Virus record (IMG/VR): IMGVR_UViG_3300034418_010908
Coordinates: 1 to 27,562 of that record
Source of the DNA: a virus
Length of the DNA: 27,562 nucleotides
Direction: 5' to 3' (one strand)
Each line of letters opens with the position of its first letter. The first letter of the stretch is position 1. This document shows, in pieces, positions 8,701 through 15,415 of this stretch. The position numbers and the translations under genes were made by a program. A model generated the notes under the pieces. The model was not told where the DNA came from and made no database searches. It was given only the letters and a program-made list of their open reading frames with translations.

Positions 8701-9367
8701 AAATGTTTAAATTGTTTGAACTAACATTAACATTTGCCCCACTTTGAAGAGAACTACTTAAAGCAGCAGCAGTTGAATCATTATAATCTATATACTTTGA
8801 CCATCCCCATTCTAAAAGAACTGAGTAACCAGGTCTCATAAAAAGGATTTCTAGTTCTTCTAATTGATGTTTATCCCAACAATAAAATTTAATTTGGGCT
8901 TCTCTTAAAGAACCATAAGCACTTTTACTGTATATATCAACTGAAGATATACCTGGGGTTGGTCTGATTCCTAATGGTCTGTTTACTGCTCCAATGTTTT
9001 GATAGGCGGGAATGTCTAAATCACTTCCATATAAGGCATTTAACTTATCAACACCTCCTCTTAAACTTTGTTGATCATTAGTTCTATTAGTATAAGGAGT
9101 ACCACCAAACAAAACATATTTTTTAGATAATTCATTACCTGTATAATAACCAGTTTGTTTATAATTAACAATATTATTATAACCAATTTCTATATCTTTC
9201 CAACTATCATAATCAACTAAAGAAGTCATTTTAACCCAAGAATTTTTAGACATATAACCAACAAGTTGATTATTTCTAACATTTGAGTCTTCGGAAGATA
9301 TAACTTTTTCACGAGCCCTAAGTTGAGCTATGACTTCAGGTTTAAGGGTATCTCTAAAAATTGACAT
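5738..9367 (-). CDS. Large baseplate structural protein (hub-like)
   Basis: A 1209-residue virion protein. An early segment (about residues 150-190) reads SVDIYSKSAYGSLREAQIKF followed by a cluster with LEELEILFMRPGYSVLLEWGW. This is the kind of strand-rich module seen in phage structural proteins that begin on a membrane- or tube-facing ring. Around 265-290 there is YVRNFNWTLLSNGGYECTTTL. Around 750-800 a barrel-like part reads GGFVIGQIFTINKNILPRDY, then LGFIITGISHDL, resembling the end of baseplate hub or late-control proteins, where a thread-like site contacts the tube. The rest is Asn/Ser/Tyr-rich and probably beta-structured. It lies directly after the gp53-like wedge gene. Baseplate location is well supported by position; the exact T4 counterpart (gp27 or other) is not. 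Confidence 0.6.
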   Translation of the reverse strand: MSIFRDTLKPEVIAQLRAREKVISSEDSNVRNNQLVGYMSKNSWVKMTSLVDYDSWKDIEIGYNNIVNYKQTGYYTGNELSKKYVLFGGTPYTNRTNDQQSLRGGVDKLNALYGSDLDIPAYQNIGAVNRPLGIRPTPGISSVDIYSKSAYGSLREAQIKFYCWDKHQLEELEILFMRPGYSVLLEWGWSKYIDYNDSTAAALSSSLQSGANVNVSSNNLNISPFTTPFIDAYSPNLSQELVLNLVDEKIKKSRSNYDAMLGYVRNFNWTLLSNGGYECTTTLISVGEVISSLKISSNPNESTSTPNNLLSRPNEIRSYEYTDYEKVLLSLKARVDQNDFISGSYTGVDFSQVQTSINDIGSRFQDRDIIRKTSYKLVPLFNEISSNNQPYIKKYDSTDEDTVNQFNEYISFNMWLAIMDAYFMLKTDDKQAYVYFDINNPSSNPTYCLAAPDSVSVDPSVCYVDNSNAFPEIQALYTQYASAGNTGILSKLLKADQNDRTDVKDFYLKNKKLGVLEYVNINVDFLLKTFKSMNSSTNNDGVDVLSYVQNVLNGISTALGGLNNFKVFTNNNVIKIGDVYYVEDPSNRVTSKKFQFDLMGLKSICRDVKITSRIFPEQSTMIAIAAQNKGNIGDIYSSTQTLFNAGLTDRIAKNKDVSSTPDNSSHTPVTISGGGDKLYNKLLALVAYLRYYVIGNADFNSYSPQYSITSPNNPPASSSALRTFLLQFNPDINFKALIPFELSLTLDGIGGFVIGQIFTINKNILPRDYYNKKLGFIITGISHDLSKNDWTTTLKTQICLLDDGKLSSNLTKLTTALTEARKQASVEAVNEAFYRTLNFLIIRDFITYQAIRAIVTYMFDDIPEGELNKNASTYLEGNILQDEPISNAAATIRATDRQLALKKLAQNTTGVLDYYNINIFEFGQARGTEFNWPVKQQLAGGGSTLPDNYGISEFAQYWIDNTLNNASNNDLNANFNPTPNSNSLTFREVLNQYKTEIESYRTTYSWGSISGYSGSYFIPDYYTQVREDLGTGNFNNVGRDKKQYKNILNGYNGTYIINNRVFSKTNETYNFYGTGGVASTPVTTGVWNMDTNILSTNSRDYLQTVNSNNDIANLSVLRSLSDEVLSTIPSSNWFFTNWLSKYYPLFRVQKNPDINGVDNSTNSYAYVGLDSGDYGAQTIEKFQAMTTIRPLTNSNTLRRPVNSNIQYRP

Positions 9368-9381
9368 AACTTTTTATATTT

Positions 9382-9681
9382 TTAACTATTTAATGTTTCA
9401 AACTCATCTAAAATTTGAACTATATCTGTTGGGATTCTTAATTGAAAGCCTAAATCAGGGTATAATGAATCTTTTGACATTTCAGGATTAGCTACTTGTA
9501 TAACCCACCATAATGTTGGATCACCGTAAAATTGATTAGCTAAATTATCTAATCTATCACCATCAATTGTTATAATATATAAATCATTTTCTGATAAAGG
9601 GATAAAAGGATATCTAGTAGAAGAATAATATCTTTTACCTTTAGATGTTTTTAGTTGATTTATATTTTGATAACGATTCAT
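9382..9681 (-). CDS. 53: Baseplate wedge protein, gp53-like with LysM-type fold
   Basis: A 99-residue protein. Residues 30-75 read DLYIITIDGDRLDNLANQFY, then GDPTLWWVIQVANPE, then YPDLGFQLRIP. This is the phage tail-X/LysM-like pattern of T4 and cyanophage gp53: a strand, a DRLDNLA helix, YGD, an LWWVI helix and a final IP strand. In T4, gp53 joins neighbouring baseplate wedges. The short length fits the minimal domain. It begins two bases after the preceding structural gene stops and is followed by the 1209-residue baseplate protein. LysM-like folds also occur in tail-tube initiator proteins, which is the main alternative. Confidence 0.75.
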   Translation of the reverse strand: MNRYQNINQLKTSKGKRYYSSTRYPFIPLSENDLYIITIDGDRLDNLANQFYGDPTLWWVIQVANPEMSKDSLYPDLGFQLRIPTDIVQILDEFETLNS

Positions 9682-9683
9682 TT

Positions 9684-11618
9684 TTATATTCCTAAATCTT
9701 GAGTGGCTTGTCTAGCGGCTTCAGAATTAAAATCTATTTCCCTTGTAGGGGTTTGTTTTTTATCTGATGTGTATTGTATAGGTAAATATTTGTTTTTACG
9801 GATAGTTTCAGCATTTTGAACAATTAAACCGTTTTCATCTGTTGTATTATAATTATTAGTAATATTATAACCTCCATATCCATTATATGCTTTTATATCT
9901 GGGGTAAAGAATGGAGCTGTATATTTATCTATTGTATTTCTTCTTGGTACAAAAGTATGAATTGGTTTAAATGACATTCCTACAACAAAAGATTTAGGCA
10001 TTTCTAATTGTCTATTATCAGTTCCAACTCCTGAGTCTCTTTGTTCTGGTTCATTTAAAGCTATTTCCCAATTATGGTCTAAGAAATTAGATAATCTTAA
10101 AGAAGTAATTACACCAGGTTGTCTATAGACATAATCTCCTATTGTTAAATAATGATAATTACCTCTCATTAATAATCTATCACTATAGTCAGGTGTTAAT
10201 GAAGAAGCTAAATAATTTATTTTATTCCATACAGGAGCCATTTCTTCAGGAGTATGGGCAAATACAGTAAAAGATAAAGAAATATCTCTAGAGTAACCTT
10301 CATATACATAGAATGGTTCACCTCTACCCATATATCTATATTCATTCCATTTAGCTTCAAAGTCATCATCCATAGAGTTTAAGTAAGCTCTAAAAGCTAA
10401 TACTTCATTATTATTAACTCCTGGTTTATCATTGTTGTTGACTTCAATTCTGAATTTAATTATATCACGACCAAAGAAACCTGAAAGTTTATCTTTATAA
10501 TCTGTACCGTTTTGAAATAATTCTGGTTTTTGTGCTGATGTAGCAGTTCCTGAATTATTATAAAATGTTCCTGCTTTTGTTATATTAATAGTATTTATAG
10601 AATCAACAGCTCCCTTTTGACTTTGCCAATTATAAGTGTTTTCTCCTGGATTATTTTTATAAGCTAAATTTTTATTTGTTGATACACCTATTCTATTTTC
10701 AACATTATAAGCAGGATAATCAGCAGCTGTACCTGCTGTATAAGTAGATCTAAAATCTTTAAAATCTTTATTAAAATTATCTTGACTAGAATTAGGTAAT
10801 AAAGGTTGAGATGTATTAAATAAATTATCCCAATCTGAATTAAAGTTATTTATTTTTGAATATGAAAAAGCATAGTTTCCTGAGTCATTAAAACCATCTT
10901 TATCTGTTGTAGCATCATTTAAAGGACCTGTGTTTCTAACTCTATTAATAACAGTTGAACCAATACCATATAATGAATCTGATCCTCCATTTTGAGATCT
11001 TATAACAAAATCACCAGGTTCATTAGACATATTATCAAAATATGTTACTAATCTATTAGCTTTTCTATCTCCACTATCAAAAGTGGTCATATTTTGGGCA
11101 GCTATTCCGGGATTTTTGCTACCATAGTCTCCAGCATATGAAGTATCATTTACAAGTAAGCCATTTTGATCAAAATGTATACCAAAAGGAGATGAAGCAG
11201 CATTTAAATTAACACTAGCTATGTTATATTCTCTATTATATGTTCTTTCGTCTGAAGTAGAGTTACCTAAATTTTCAAATTGTGGATTTGAACGATTTAA
11301 ACCTATTTGTTTAGTTAAAAATAAAGGACCTTTAACACCATTTTGTACATTAATGTCTGTTAAAAATTTACCTAATCTAACTTCATCTCTAAAAACTGCT
11401 AAAGCTGTATTTAAAAAACCACCTCTAATTAATCCACCATCAAATTGATCAAATTGGGCTGGAGGATCAATACCGACTTGAACGTAAGGTTGTCCACTAT
11501 CACCTCCACCTCTAATATCATTACCATAAGGTAAAGAAGTTTGGGTGAAATTTCCCTTACCACCGTAGTAGTAGTTAAAGGTGTCTACACCATTATATAG
11601 ATCCTTTAAAAATGGCAT
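9684..11618 (-). CDS. Baseplate / tail-tube-initiator-like structural protein
   Basis: A 644-residue protein with two parts. The N-terminal 370 residues are Gly/Asn/Ser-rich and look like an elongated structural domain. The C-terminal part (about 380-560) has a recognisable virion pattern: EVLAFRAYLNSMDDDFEAKW, YMGRGEPFYVYEGYSRDISL, FAHTPEEMAPVWNKINYLAS, then GDYVYRQPGVITSLRLS. This resembles the tube-fold proteins at the top of the baseplate (T4 gp48/gp54 class), which cap the hub and start tube polymerisation. The ATG overlaps the stop of the upstream gene by one base (TAATG), and it precedes the gp53-like gene. Placement in the baseplate is inferred from context and pattern; which T4 protein it replaces is uncertain. 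Confidence 0.55.
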   Translation of the reverse strand: MPFLKDLYNGVDTFNYYYGGKGNFTQTSLPYGNDIRGGGDSGQPYVQVGIDPPAQFDQFDGGLIRGGFLNTALAVFRDEVRLGKFLTDINVQNGVKGPLFLTKQIGLNRSNPQFENLGNSTSDERTYNREYNIASVNLNAASSPFGIHFDQNGLLVNDTSYAGDYGSKNPGIAAQNMTTFDSGDRKANRLVTYFDNMSNEPGDFVIRSQNGGSDSLYGIGSTVINRVRNTGPLNDATTDKDGFNDSGNYAFSYSKINNFNSDWDNLFNTSQPLLPNSSQDNFNKDFKDFRSTYTAGTAADYPAYNVENRIGVSTNKNLAYKNNPGENTYNWQSQKGAVDSINTINITKAGTFYNNSGTATSAQKPELFQNGTDYKDKLSGFFGRDIIKFRIEVNNNDKPGVNNNEVLAFRAYLNSMDDDFEAKWNEYRYMGRGEPFYVYEGYSRDISLSFTVFAHTPEEMAPVWNKINYLASSLTPDYSDRLLMRGNYHYLTIGDYVYRQPGVITSLRLSNFLDHNWEIALNEPEQRDSGVGTDNRQLEMPKSFVVGMSFKPIHTFVPRRNTIDKYTAPFFTPDIKAYNGYGGYNITNNYNTTDENGLIVQNAETIRKNKYLPIQYTSDKKQTPTREIDFNSEAARQATQDLGI

Positions 11619-11953
11619 TAATATCTACCATCAATAGGCCCTCTATCCCTATAAGTACCTGTACCTCCAACACCACCTAAAGATGGATAGAAAGGTATTC
11701 CTTCTACTCCATTAGGAACTGATACTGGTGGAGTTGATGCTGGTTTAAAATAGTTAGCACCTGGGATTTGGGCTGATAATCTACCTGAGATTAAGTCTTG
11801 AGAAGCTACTAATGTGCCTCCTCCTACAAGAGCTTGAATATCAGAAGTAGATGCTTGACCTTCGTTTTCAAAAGGAACAATGTTTGTTAATTTGTTACCC
11901 TCTAAACTTAAGTTTTCTGGGGTTGGTTTAGATAATTGATCAATAATTGGCAT
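11618..11953 (-). CDS. Small Gly/Pro-rich virion-associated protein, unknown
   Basis: A 111-residue protein with no recognised family. It has a polar N-terminus, MPIIDQLSKPTPENLSLEG, a middle LVGGGTLVASQDLISGRLSA and a Pro/Gly-rich C-terminus with PFYPSLGGVGGTGTYRDRGP. It looks extended rather than enzymatic, and has no membrane segment. It lies between the tape measure and the tube-initiator-like gene, and its stop overlaps the latter's start (TAATG), so it is coupled to baseplate production. An ATATTTAT box lies 17 bases upstream. A minor baseplate or tube-cap role is a guess from position. Confidence 0.75.
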   Translation of the reverse strand: MPIIDQLSKPTPENLSLEGNKLTNIVPFENEGQASTSDIQALVGGGTLVASQDLISGRLSAQIPGANYFKPASTPPVSVPNGVEGIPFYPSLGGVGGTGTYRDRGPIDGRY

Positions 11954-11970
11954 AATTGTATTGTTTTGTT

Positions 11971-11978
11971 ATAAATAT
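11971..11978 (-). promoter_or_regulatory. Late-promoter-like box ATATTTAT before the 111-residue virion gene
   Basis: Minus-strand AATATTTATAA, 17 bases before the ATG at 11953. It is one of eight matching boxes that lie just upstream of virion genes, and there is no TTTG element 20 bases above it. It directly follows a weak stem at 11980-12003. Confidence 0.4.
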
Positions 11979-11979
11979 T

Positions 11980-12003
11980 AACTTTTATTATCTATTAAAA
12001 GCT
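11980..12003 (-). terminator. Weak stem-loop at the end of the tape measure gene
   Basis: In the minus-strand RNA an 8-pair stem (AGCTTTTA with TAAAAGTT, one G-U pair) encloses an 8-base loop and contains the tape measure stop codon. It is AT-rich and has no clear U-tract, so on its own it would be weak. Its place directly before an ATATTTAT box repeats at other late genes. Confidence 0.25.
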
Positions 12004-14330
12004 GTTTGATTTTGACTTGCATTAGTTGACCATTTTCCCATTTGGTCACCATTCATATTGACAACAAATGTTTTATCAGTACTTGATCTTCTAGTTTGTT
12101 CGGTAATAGCTTCTTTTACTTCTTTTAATCCATTAAGTAATTCATTATTACTACCAGCATATGATGGAGTGTTTTGGGTATTAACATTAGCACCTGCTCC
12201 TCCTCCACCTCCACTAATATTAACACTTTCTCCTTCTGGGATAGTTGAGTTGATTAAAGCTATAGCTCCAGCGGCGGCTGCTAATCCAAGACCAACAGCT
12301 AATGGACTTGTTAAGCCTGCTGTTAATGCTTTTGCTGTTGCTAAAGATTTTTCAGCGCCAACAGCTGCTTTAGTAACTCTAGCAAATGCTACCATTCCTT
12401 GAATACCGCTAGTTATACTAGAAACTAAATTAAAAGCCATTATTCCAGCTATAGTACTAAAAAGAACTTTTAAACCACCAGCTGTTGAAAGCATATTAGT
12501 TAATCCATTTAATATAGCGCCAATAGGACCTTCAGCTATCATAACAAGACTTTCTTGTAAACTAGTAACTAAAGCATTAAGTTTTTCTTGTAATGAAACT
12601 TCTTCATATTGGGCAACTAATTGTTCACCACTAGCAGTTTGTCTAACTTGATTTAAGAATTGTTGTCTAGCTGTTTGATCTTTAATAGAATCAGCTTGGG
12701 CTTTTAATTGTTCAAAAGTTCCAAATCCAGTTTCTTGTAATAATTGTTGTTGTTTAACAGCATCAGCCATTTCATTAGCTGTTAAACCTACAGATTCAGC
12801 TAATGCTCTTTGTTGAAGTACATTTAAATTTTGGAATTCTTCTAAACCACCAGCTTCTTTCATTAATTCTGCTGCGGCTTCAGCTGATTTACCTTGTAAA
12901 GCTAATGCTCTAGCTCTTTCAAAGTTTAAAGATTTATTAGTTAATAATTCAGCTTTTAATTCATTTTCAATTGATGATTCAAAATTTAATAAAGAATCAG
13001 CCTGTTTAGCAGTTTGTTCTAAAGTTAAACCTAATAGTTGAGCTTGAACAACAGCTTGAGCCAATAGTTTAGGATTATTTTTATATTGAGCAGCTAATTG
13101 ACCAGAGATTTGAGCTACTTCAGCTAATACTTTTCTAAAATTAAGGGCGACACCTGTTTGAGCTATTAATTGAACTACAGTATCAGCTACTGTTGTATAT
13201 GTTTCTTTAGTTGTTTGGTTATTAAGTACACCTAATTTTAATAAATTAGCCGCTTCAACTCCAGATAAACCTAATTGTTTTGTAAGAAATACTTGATCAG
13301 CTGCTTGTTGTGTAGTAAAAACATTAGCAGTACCTAAAGCAGCATTTAATTGATTTTGTGCTTCAACAATATTTCTCATGTTGAATACAGCAACGTTTAA
13401 ATTTTCATTGTAAGCTTTAGCGTTAACTTGTTGAAGTTTAAAACTTTCTGTTAAACTATCAGCTACTTCTTTATTAACACCTAATGTTCTTCCAAAATCA
13501 GTATTAGCTTGATCTAATTCTATAACTCCTTTAATAAGACCAGTTAAAGTTAAACCTACTAAAAGTTCATTAATTTTAAGCTGGGCTCCTATTTGTCTTA
13601 AGGTTTCTTTTTGTTTTTCATTTAATTGAAGTTGTTTTTTAAGATATTCTATTCTATCTTTTTCTTCATCATTATTAGCTTGAGCAAATTTTAATTTAGC
13701 TTTTAAGTTTTGAACTAAATTTTGATCAACATTTTCTTGTTCAAGCATAGCTATTAACTGATTAGCTAGTAATGCTTCTTGTTCTCCATATTGGTTTGTT
13801 AATGTTTGTTGATCCGCTTTTATAAGATCTGATAAATCTTTTATTTTGTTTTCTTCATTGGCTATAGCTTGTTTTTTATTAGCTATTTCTTGTATTAATC
13901 TAGTTTGATCAGCTATAGCAGAAATATCACCTTGGTTAATTCTAGCATTAGCCTCAGCTAGTGCTGTTTCTTTTTGTCTTAATTCTGTTAATCTAGCTGA
14001 TAATTTTTCTTTAGCTTTAAAACCATCTGTAATTTTCTTTTCTAAACTTGAATTTAAAGTTCCTAATTGGCTAGTTAAATCAGTGTTTTTTGCTTTAGAT
14101 TTATTTAAAGCATCTTCAGCTTCTTTTAATTTATCAGCTAATTCAAATTGATTATATTTTTCTTTATTAATTTCTTTAACAAGAGATAATTGATCTTTTA
14201 AAACTTCTTGTATTCTAGAAGCTTGATCAAAAACATCTCTAAGTAAATTAACTTGAGCTTGAAAGTCAGCATTAGCTTGCTGGATGTTTTGTGGATTTGG
14301 TGGGGTATTTGGTGGATTACCTGTAGCCAT
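11988..14330 (-). CDS. Tail tape measure protein
   Basis: The 780-residue protein that sets tail length and fills the tube. Residues 15-255 are almost continuous coiled coil rich in Lys, Glu, Gln and Ala. A hydrophobic segment, INELLVGLTLTGLIKGVIEL, is near residues 253-272. A long Ala/Leu/Gln helical region follows (280-600). The C-terminal part has hydrophobic stretches at about 601-650 (GPIGAILNGLTNMLSTAGG and on) and 672-695 (PLAVGLGLAAAAGAIALIN), typical of the part that enters or contacts the host membrane. At about 1.5 angstrom per residue it would suit a tail of roughly 115 nm, an inference. It follows the tail chaperone pair, the standard position for tape measures, and starts a new transcriptional unit behind a hairpin and an ATATTTAT box. 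Confidence 0.88.
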   Translation of the reverse strand: MATGNPPNTPPNPQNIQQANADFQAQVNLLRDVFDQASRIQEVLKDQLSLVKEINKEKYNQFELADKLKEAEDALNKSKAKNTDLTSQLGTLNSSLEKKITDGFKAKEKLSARLTELRQKETALAEANARINQGDISAIADQTRLIQEIANKKQAIANEENKIKDLSDLIKADQQTLTNQYGEQEALLANQLIAMLEQENVDQNLVQNLKAKLKFAQANNDEEKDRIEYLKKQLQLNEKQKETLRQIGAQLKINELLVGLTLTGLIKGVIELDQANTDFGRTLGVNKEVADSLTESFKLQQVNAKAYNENLNVAVFNMRNIVEAQNQLNAALGTANVFTTQQAADQVFLTKQLGLSGVEAANLLKLGVLNNQTTKETYTTVADTVVQLIAQTGVALNFRKVLAEVAQISGQLAAQYKNNPKLLAQAVVQAQLLGLTLEQTAKQADSLLNFESSIENELKAELLTNKSLNFERARALALQGKSAEAAAELMKEAGGLEEFQNLNVLQQRALAESVGLTANEMADAVKQQQLLQETGFGTFEQLKAQADSIKDQTARQQFLNQVRQTASGEQLVAQYEEVSLQEKLNALVTSLQESLVMIAEGPIGAILNGLTNMLSTAGGLKVLFSTIAGIMAFNLVSSITSGIQGMVAFARVTKAAVGAEKSLATAKALTAGLTSPLAVGLGLAAAAGAIALINSTIPEGESVNISGGGGGAGANVNTQNTPSYAGSNNELLNGLKEVKEAITEQTRRSSTDKTFVVNMNGDQMGKWSTNASQNQTAFNR

Positions 14331-14336
14331 TTACAT

Positions 14337-14344
14337 ATAAATAT
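14337..14344 (-). promoter_or_regulatory. Late-promoter-like box ATATTTAT before the tape measure gene
   Basis: Minus-strand AATATTTATATG, six bases before the ATG at 14330. It abuts the hairpin at 14346-14372, so the upstream unit would end and the next begin within a few bases. No TTTG element lies at -33. Confidence 0.4.
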
Positions 14345-14345
14345 T

Positions 14346-14372
14346 AAAGGCGCCTATCTTTTAGACGCCTTT
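14346..14372 (-). terminator. Stem-loop at the end of the tail chaperone extension
   Basis: In the minus-strand RNA an 11-pair stem (AAAGGCGTCTA with TAGGCGCCTTT, one G-U pair) encloses an AAAGA loop. It includes the TAG stop of the chaperone extension frame and ends in TTT followed by an AT-rich tail. It may terminate or attenuate transcription before the tape measure gene; the short U-tract makes efficiency uncertain. Confidence 0.5.
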
Positions 14373-14662
14373 GTTACTATATCAGGTTGAAATACTGGTT
14401 GTTTTGAGGATGGGGTTATAGAGGCTTGTTTACCTTGTGATTTTTCAAATTCTTCTTTTTGTTTTTCATTAAAATCATTGATTTTTCTTATATGAAATCT
14501 ACGAGTCATAATAGGCATTTCATAAACTTCACTCCATATAAAACCTCCACCACCATGATAAACTAAATCATGGATTTCAGACATATAAATTGCTTTATAT
14601 TCCGGAGTCAGGCCAAAAAAAGTTAGTACCGATTGGCATAGTGATGCCCTCCACAACATCAC
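14354..14662 (-). CDS. Tail assembly chaperone extension (gp51 / gpT-type), probably made by frameshift
   Basis: The frame is open from 14662 (GTG) to a TAG at 14354. The conserved part is GLTPEYKAIYMSEIHDLVYH, then WSEVYEMPIMTRRFHIRKIN, then a charged helix and a Ser/Pro/Lys tail. The VYEMP..xRRFxIRKI pattern matches small proteins downstream of gp26 in T4-like phages, which act as tail assembly chaperones with the tape measure. The first residues (MMLWRASLCQSVL) are just the other frame of the upstream gene, and no ribosome site precedes them. I therefore think this is expressed as a C-terminal extension of the 254-residue protein through a +1 or -2 shift on the T run at 14615-14621. An internal start at the ATG at 14584 is the alternative. 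It lies immediately before the tape measure gene. Confidence 0.65.
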   Translation of the reverse strand: MMLWRASLCQSVLTFFGLTPEYKAIYMSEIHDLVYHGGGGFIWSEVYEMPIMTRRFHIRKINDFNEKQKEEFEKSQGKQASITPSSKQPVFQPDIVTKASKR

Positions 14663-15359
14663 CTTTTGAATTAATGTAACTAATACGAGTATCTAAATCT
14701 GGGGTGATTTTGGCCGCATATTCACGTACTGCTCTTGCGTCTCGTACCATCATATTATCAACAAAGTCTCTAATAGTATTGTTATCTGAGTCACCATTAA
14801 CAGAGGTGATTAAGTGTTTTAAACGAGTTGTGATATCATAAGAACCATTTGGATTAGCTTTAGTCAATCCTTTAATTTCTTGCTCAATCTTTTTATCATC
14901 AGCATGAGTTAACAATTTAAAAGTAACTGTTACTTTTGATTGTGGTAAAGTAAAAGCAAATTCATTTTTACCTTTTACAAAAATTGACTCATCAATTGGT
15001 TTTGGATCAAAATCAGTTAAATCAATTACTGTTTTAACTTTTTGTCCATAATCATCTGTAAGTTCAACATCATAATCTTTACCATATCCTAAAATACGAG
15101 CTGCTACTAATAAAGCATTTTTATCACCTGTTAACAATTCATCATAATCAATTTTAGAAACAATCATTGATTGTAATAATCTATCAATTACAACACCTTG
15201 CCTAATAAAGTTCATGTTGGTTAAAATGTCTTCTTCTTTAGCAGACATGTACTTCATCTCAATAGTACCTGATGATAATGGAGATGATTCTGGATACGGA
15301 AAGCCTTTAGATGGCAATTCTACAACTTCGGTCGGAAACTTAAATTTATTCTCTGACAT
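14595..15359 (-). CDS. 26: gp26-like baseplate / tail assembly chaperone
   Basis: A 254-residue protein of the T4 gp26 base-plate family. It opens with VELPSKGFPYPESSPLSSG, then IEMKYMSAKEEDILTNMNFI, then VIDRLLQSM, DELLTGDKNALLVAARILGY. That is the LPSKG / EEDIL / LLTGDK / ARILGYG signature. It continues with a strand-rich middle and a helical tail (VREYAAKITPDLDTRISYIN). In siphophages and myoviruses the matching protein, made just before the tape measure, keeps it soluble and helps tube assembly, and often has a frameshifted longer form. The zero frame ends NFFWPDSGI right after a seven-T run, while the overlapping frame carries the conserved extension. An ATATTTAT box lies 16 bases upstream of its ATG. 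Confidence 0.82.
   Translation of the reverse strand: MSENKFKFPTEVVELPSKGFPYPESSPLSSGTIEMKYMSAKEEDILTNMNFIRQGVVIDRLLQSMIVSKIDYDELLTGDKNALLVAARILGYGKDYDVELTDDYGQKVKTVIDLTDFDPKPIDESIFVKGKNEFAFTLPQSKVTVTFKLLTHADDKKIEQEIKGLTKANPNGSYDITTRLKHLITSVNGDSDNNTIRDFVDNMMVRDARAVREYAAKITPDLDTRISYINSKGDVVEGITMPIGTNFFWPDSGI
14615..14621 (-). other. Candidate programmed frameshift site, seven T
   Basis: In the message the zero frame reads AAC TTT TTT TGG CCT. A +1 (or -2) slip on the T7 run leads from ...TNF(F) into GLTPEYK, the conserved chaperone extension. The zero-frame stop follows only six codons later. A true homopolymer length error in the assembly would look the same. Confidence 0.55.
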
Positions 15360-15375
15360 AACAATCTATTTGTAT

Positions 15376-15383
15376 ATAAATAT
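15376..15383 (-). promoter_or_regulatory. Late-promoter-like box ATATTTAT before the gp26-like gene
   Basis: Minus-strand TATATATTTATATAC, 16 bases before the ATG at 15359. The core TATATTTA also fits the -7 half of the Bacteroidota promoter (TAnnTTTG), but without the -33 element. It follows an AT-rich stem at 15388-15415. Confidence 0.4.
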
Positions 15384-15387
15384 ATAA

Positions 15388-15415
15388 TTAAAAAACTAGC
15401 CTAACACTTTTTTAA
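15388..15415 (-). terminator. AT-rich stem-loop with T6 at the end of the heptosyltransferase-like gene
   Basis: In the minus-strand RNA TTAAAAAA (15415-15408) pairs with TTTTTTAA (15395-15388) around a 12-base loop that holds a small TAG/CTA stem and the stop codon. It could be a weak terminator; without GC pairs it is uncertain. Confidence 0.3.

Noticed and set aside
12058-12402. Plus-strand frame of 114 residues opposite the tape measure C-terminus
   Set aside because: Antisense shadow of Ala/Gly-rich coding sequence; the tape measure frame is far better supported and all neighbours are on the minus strand.
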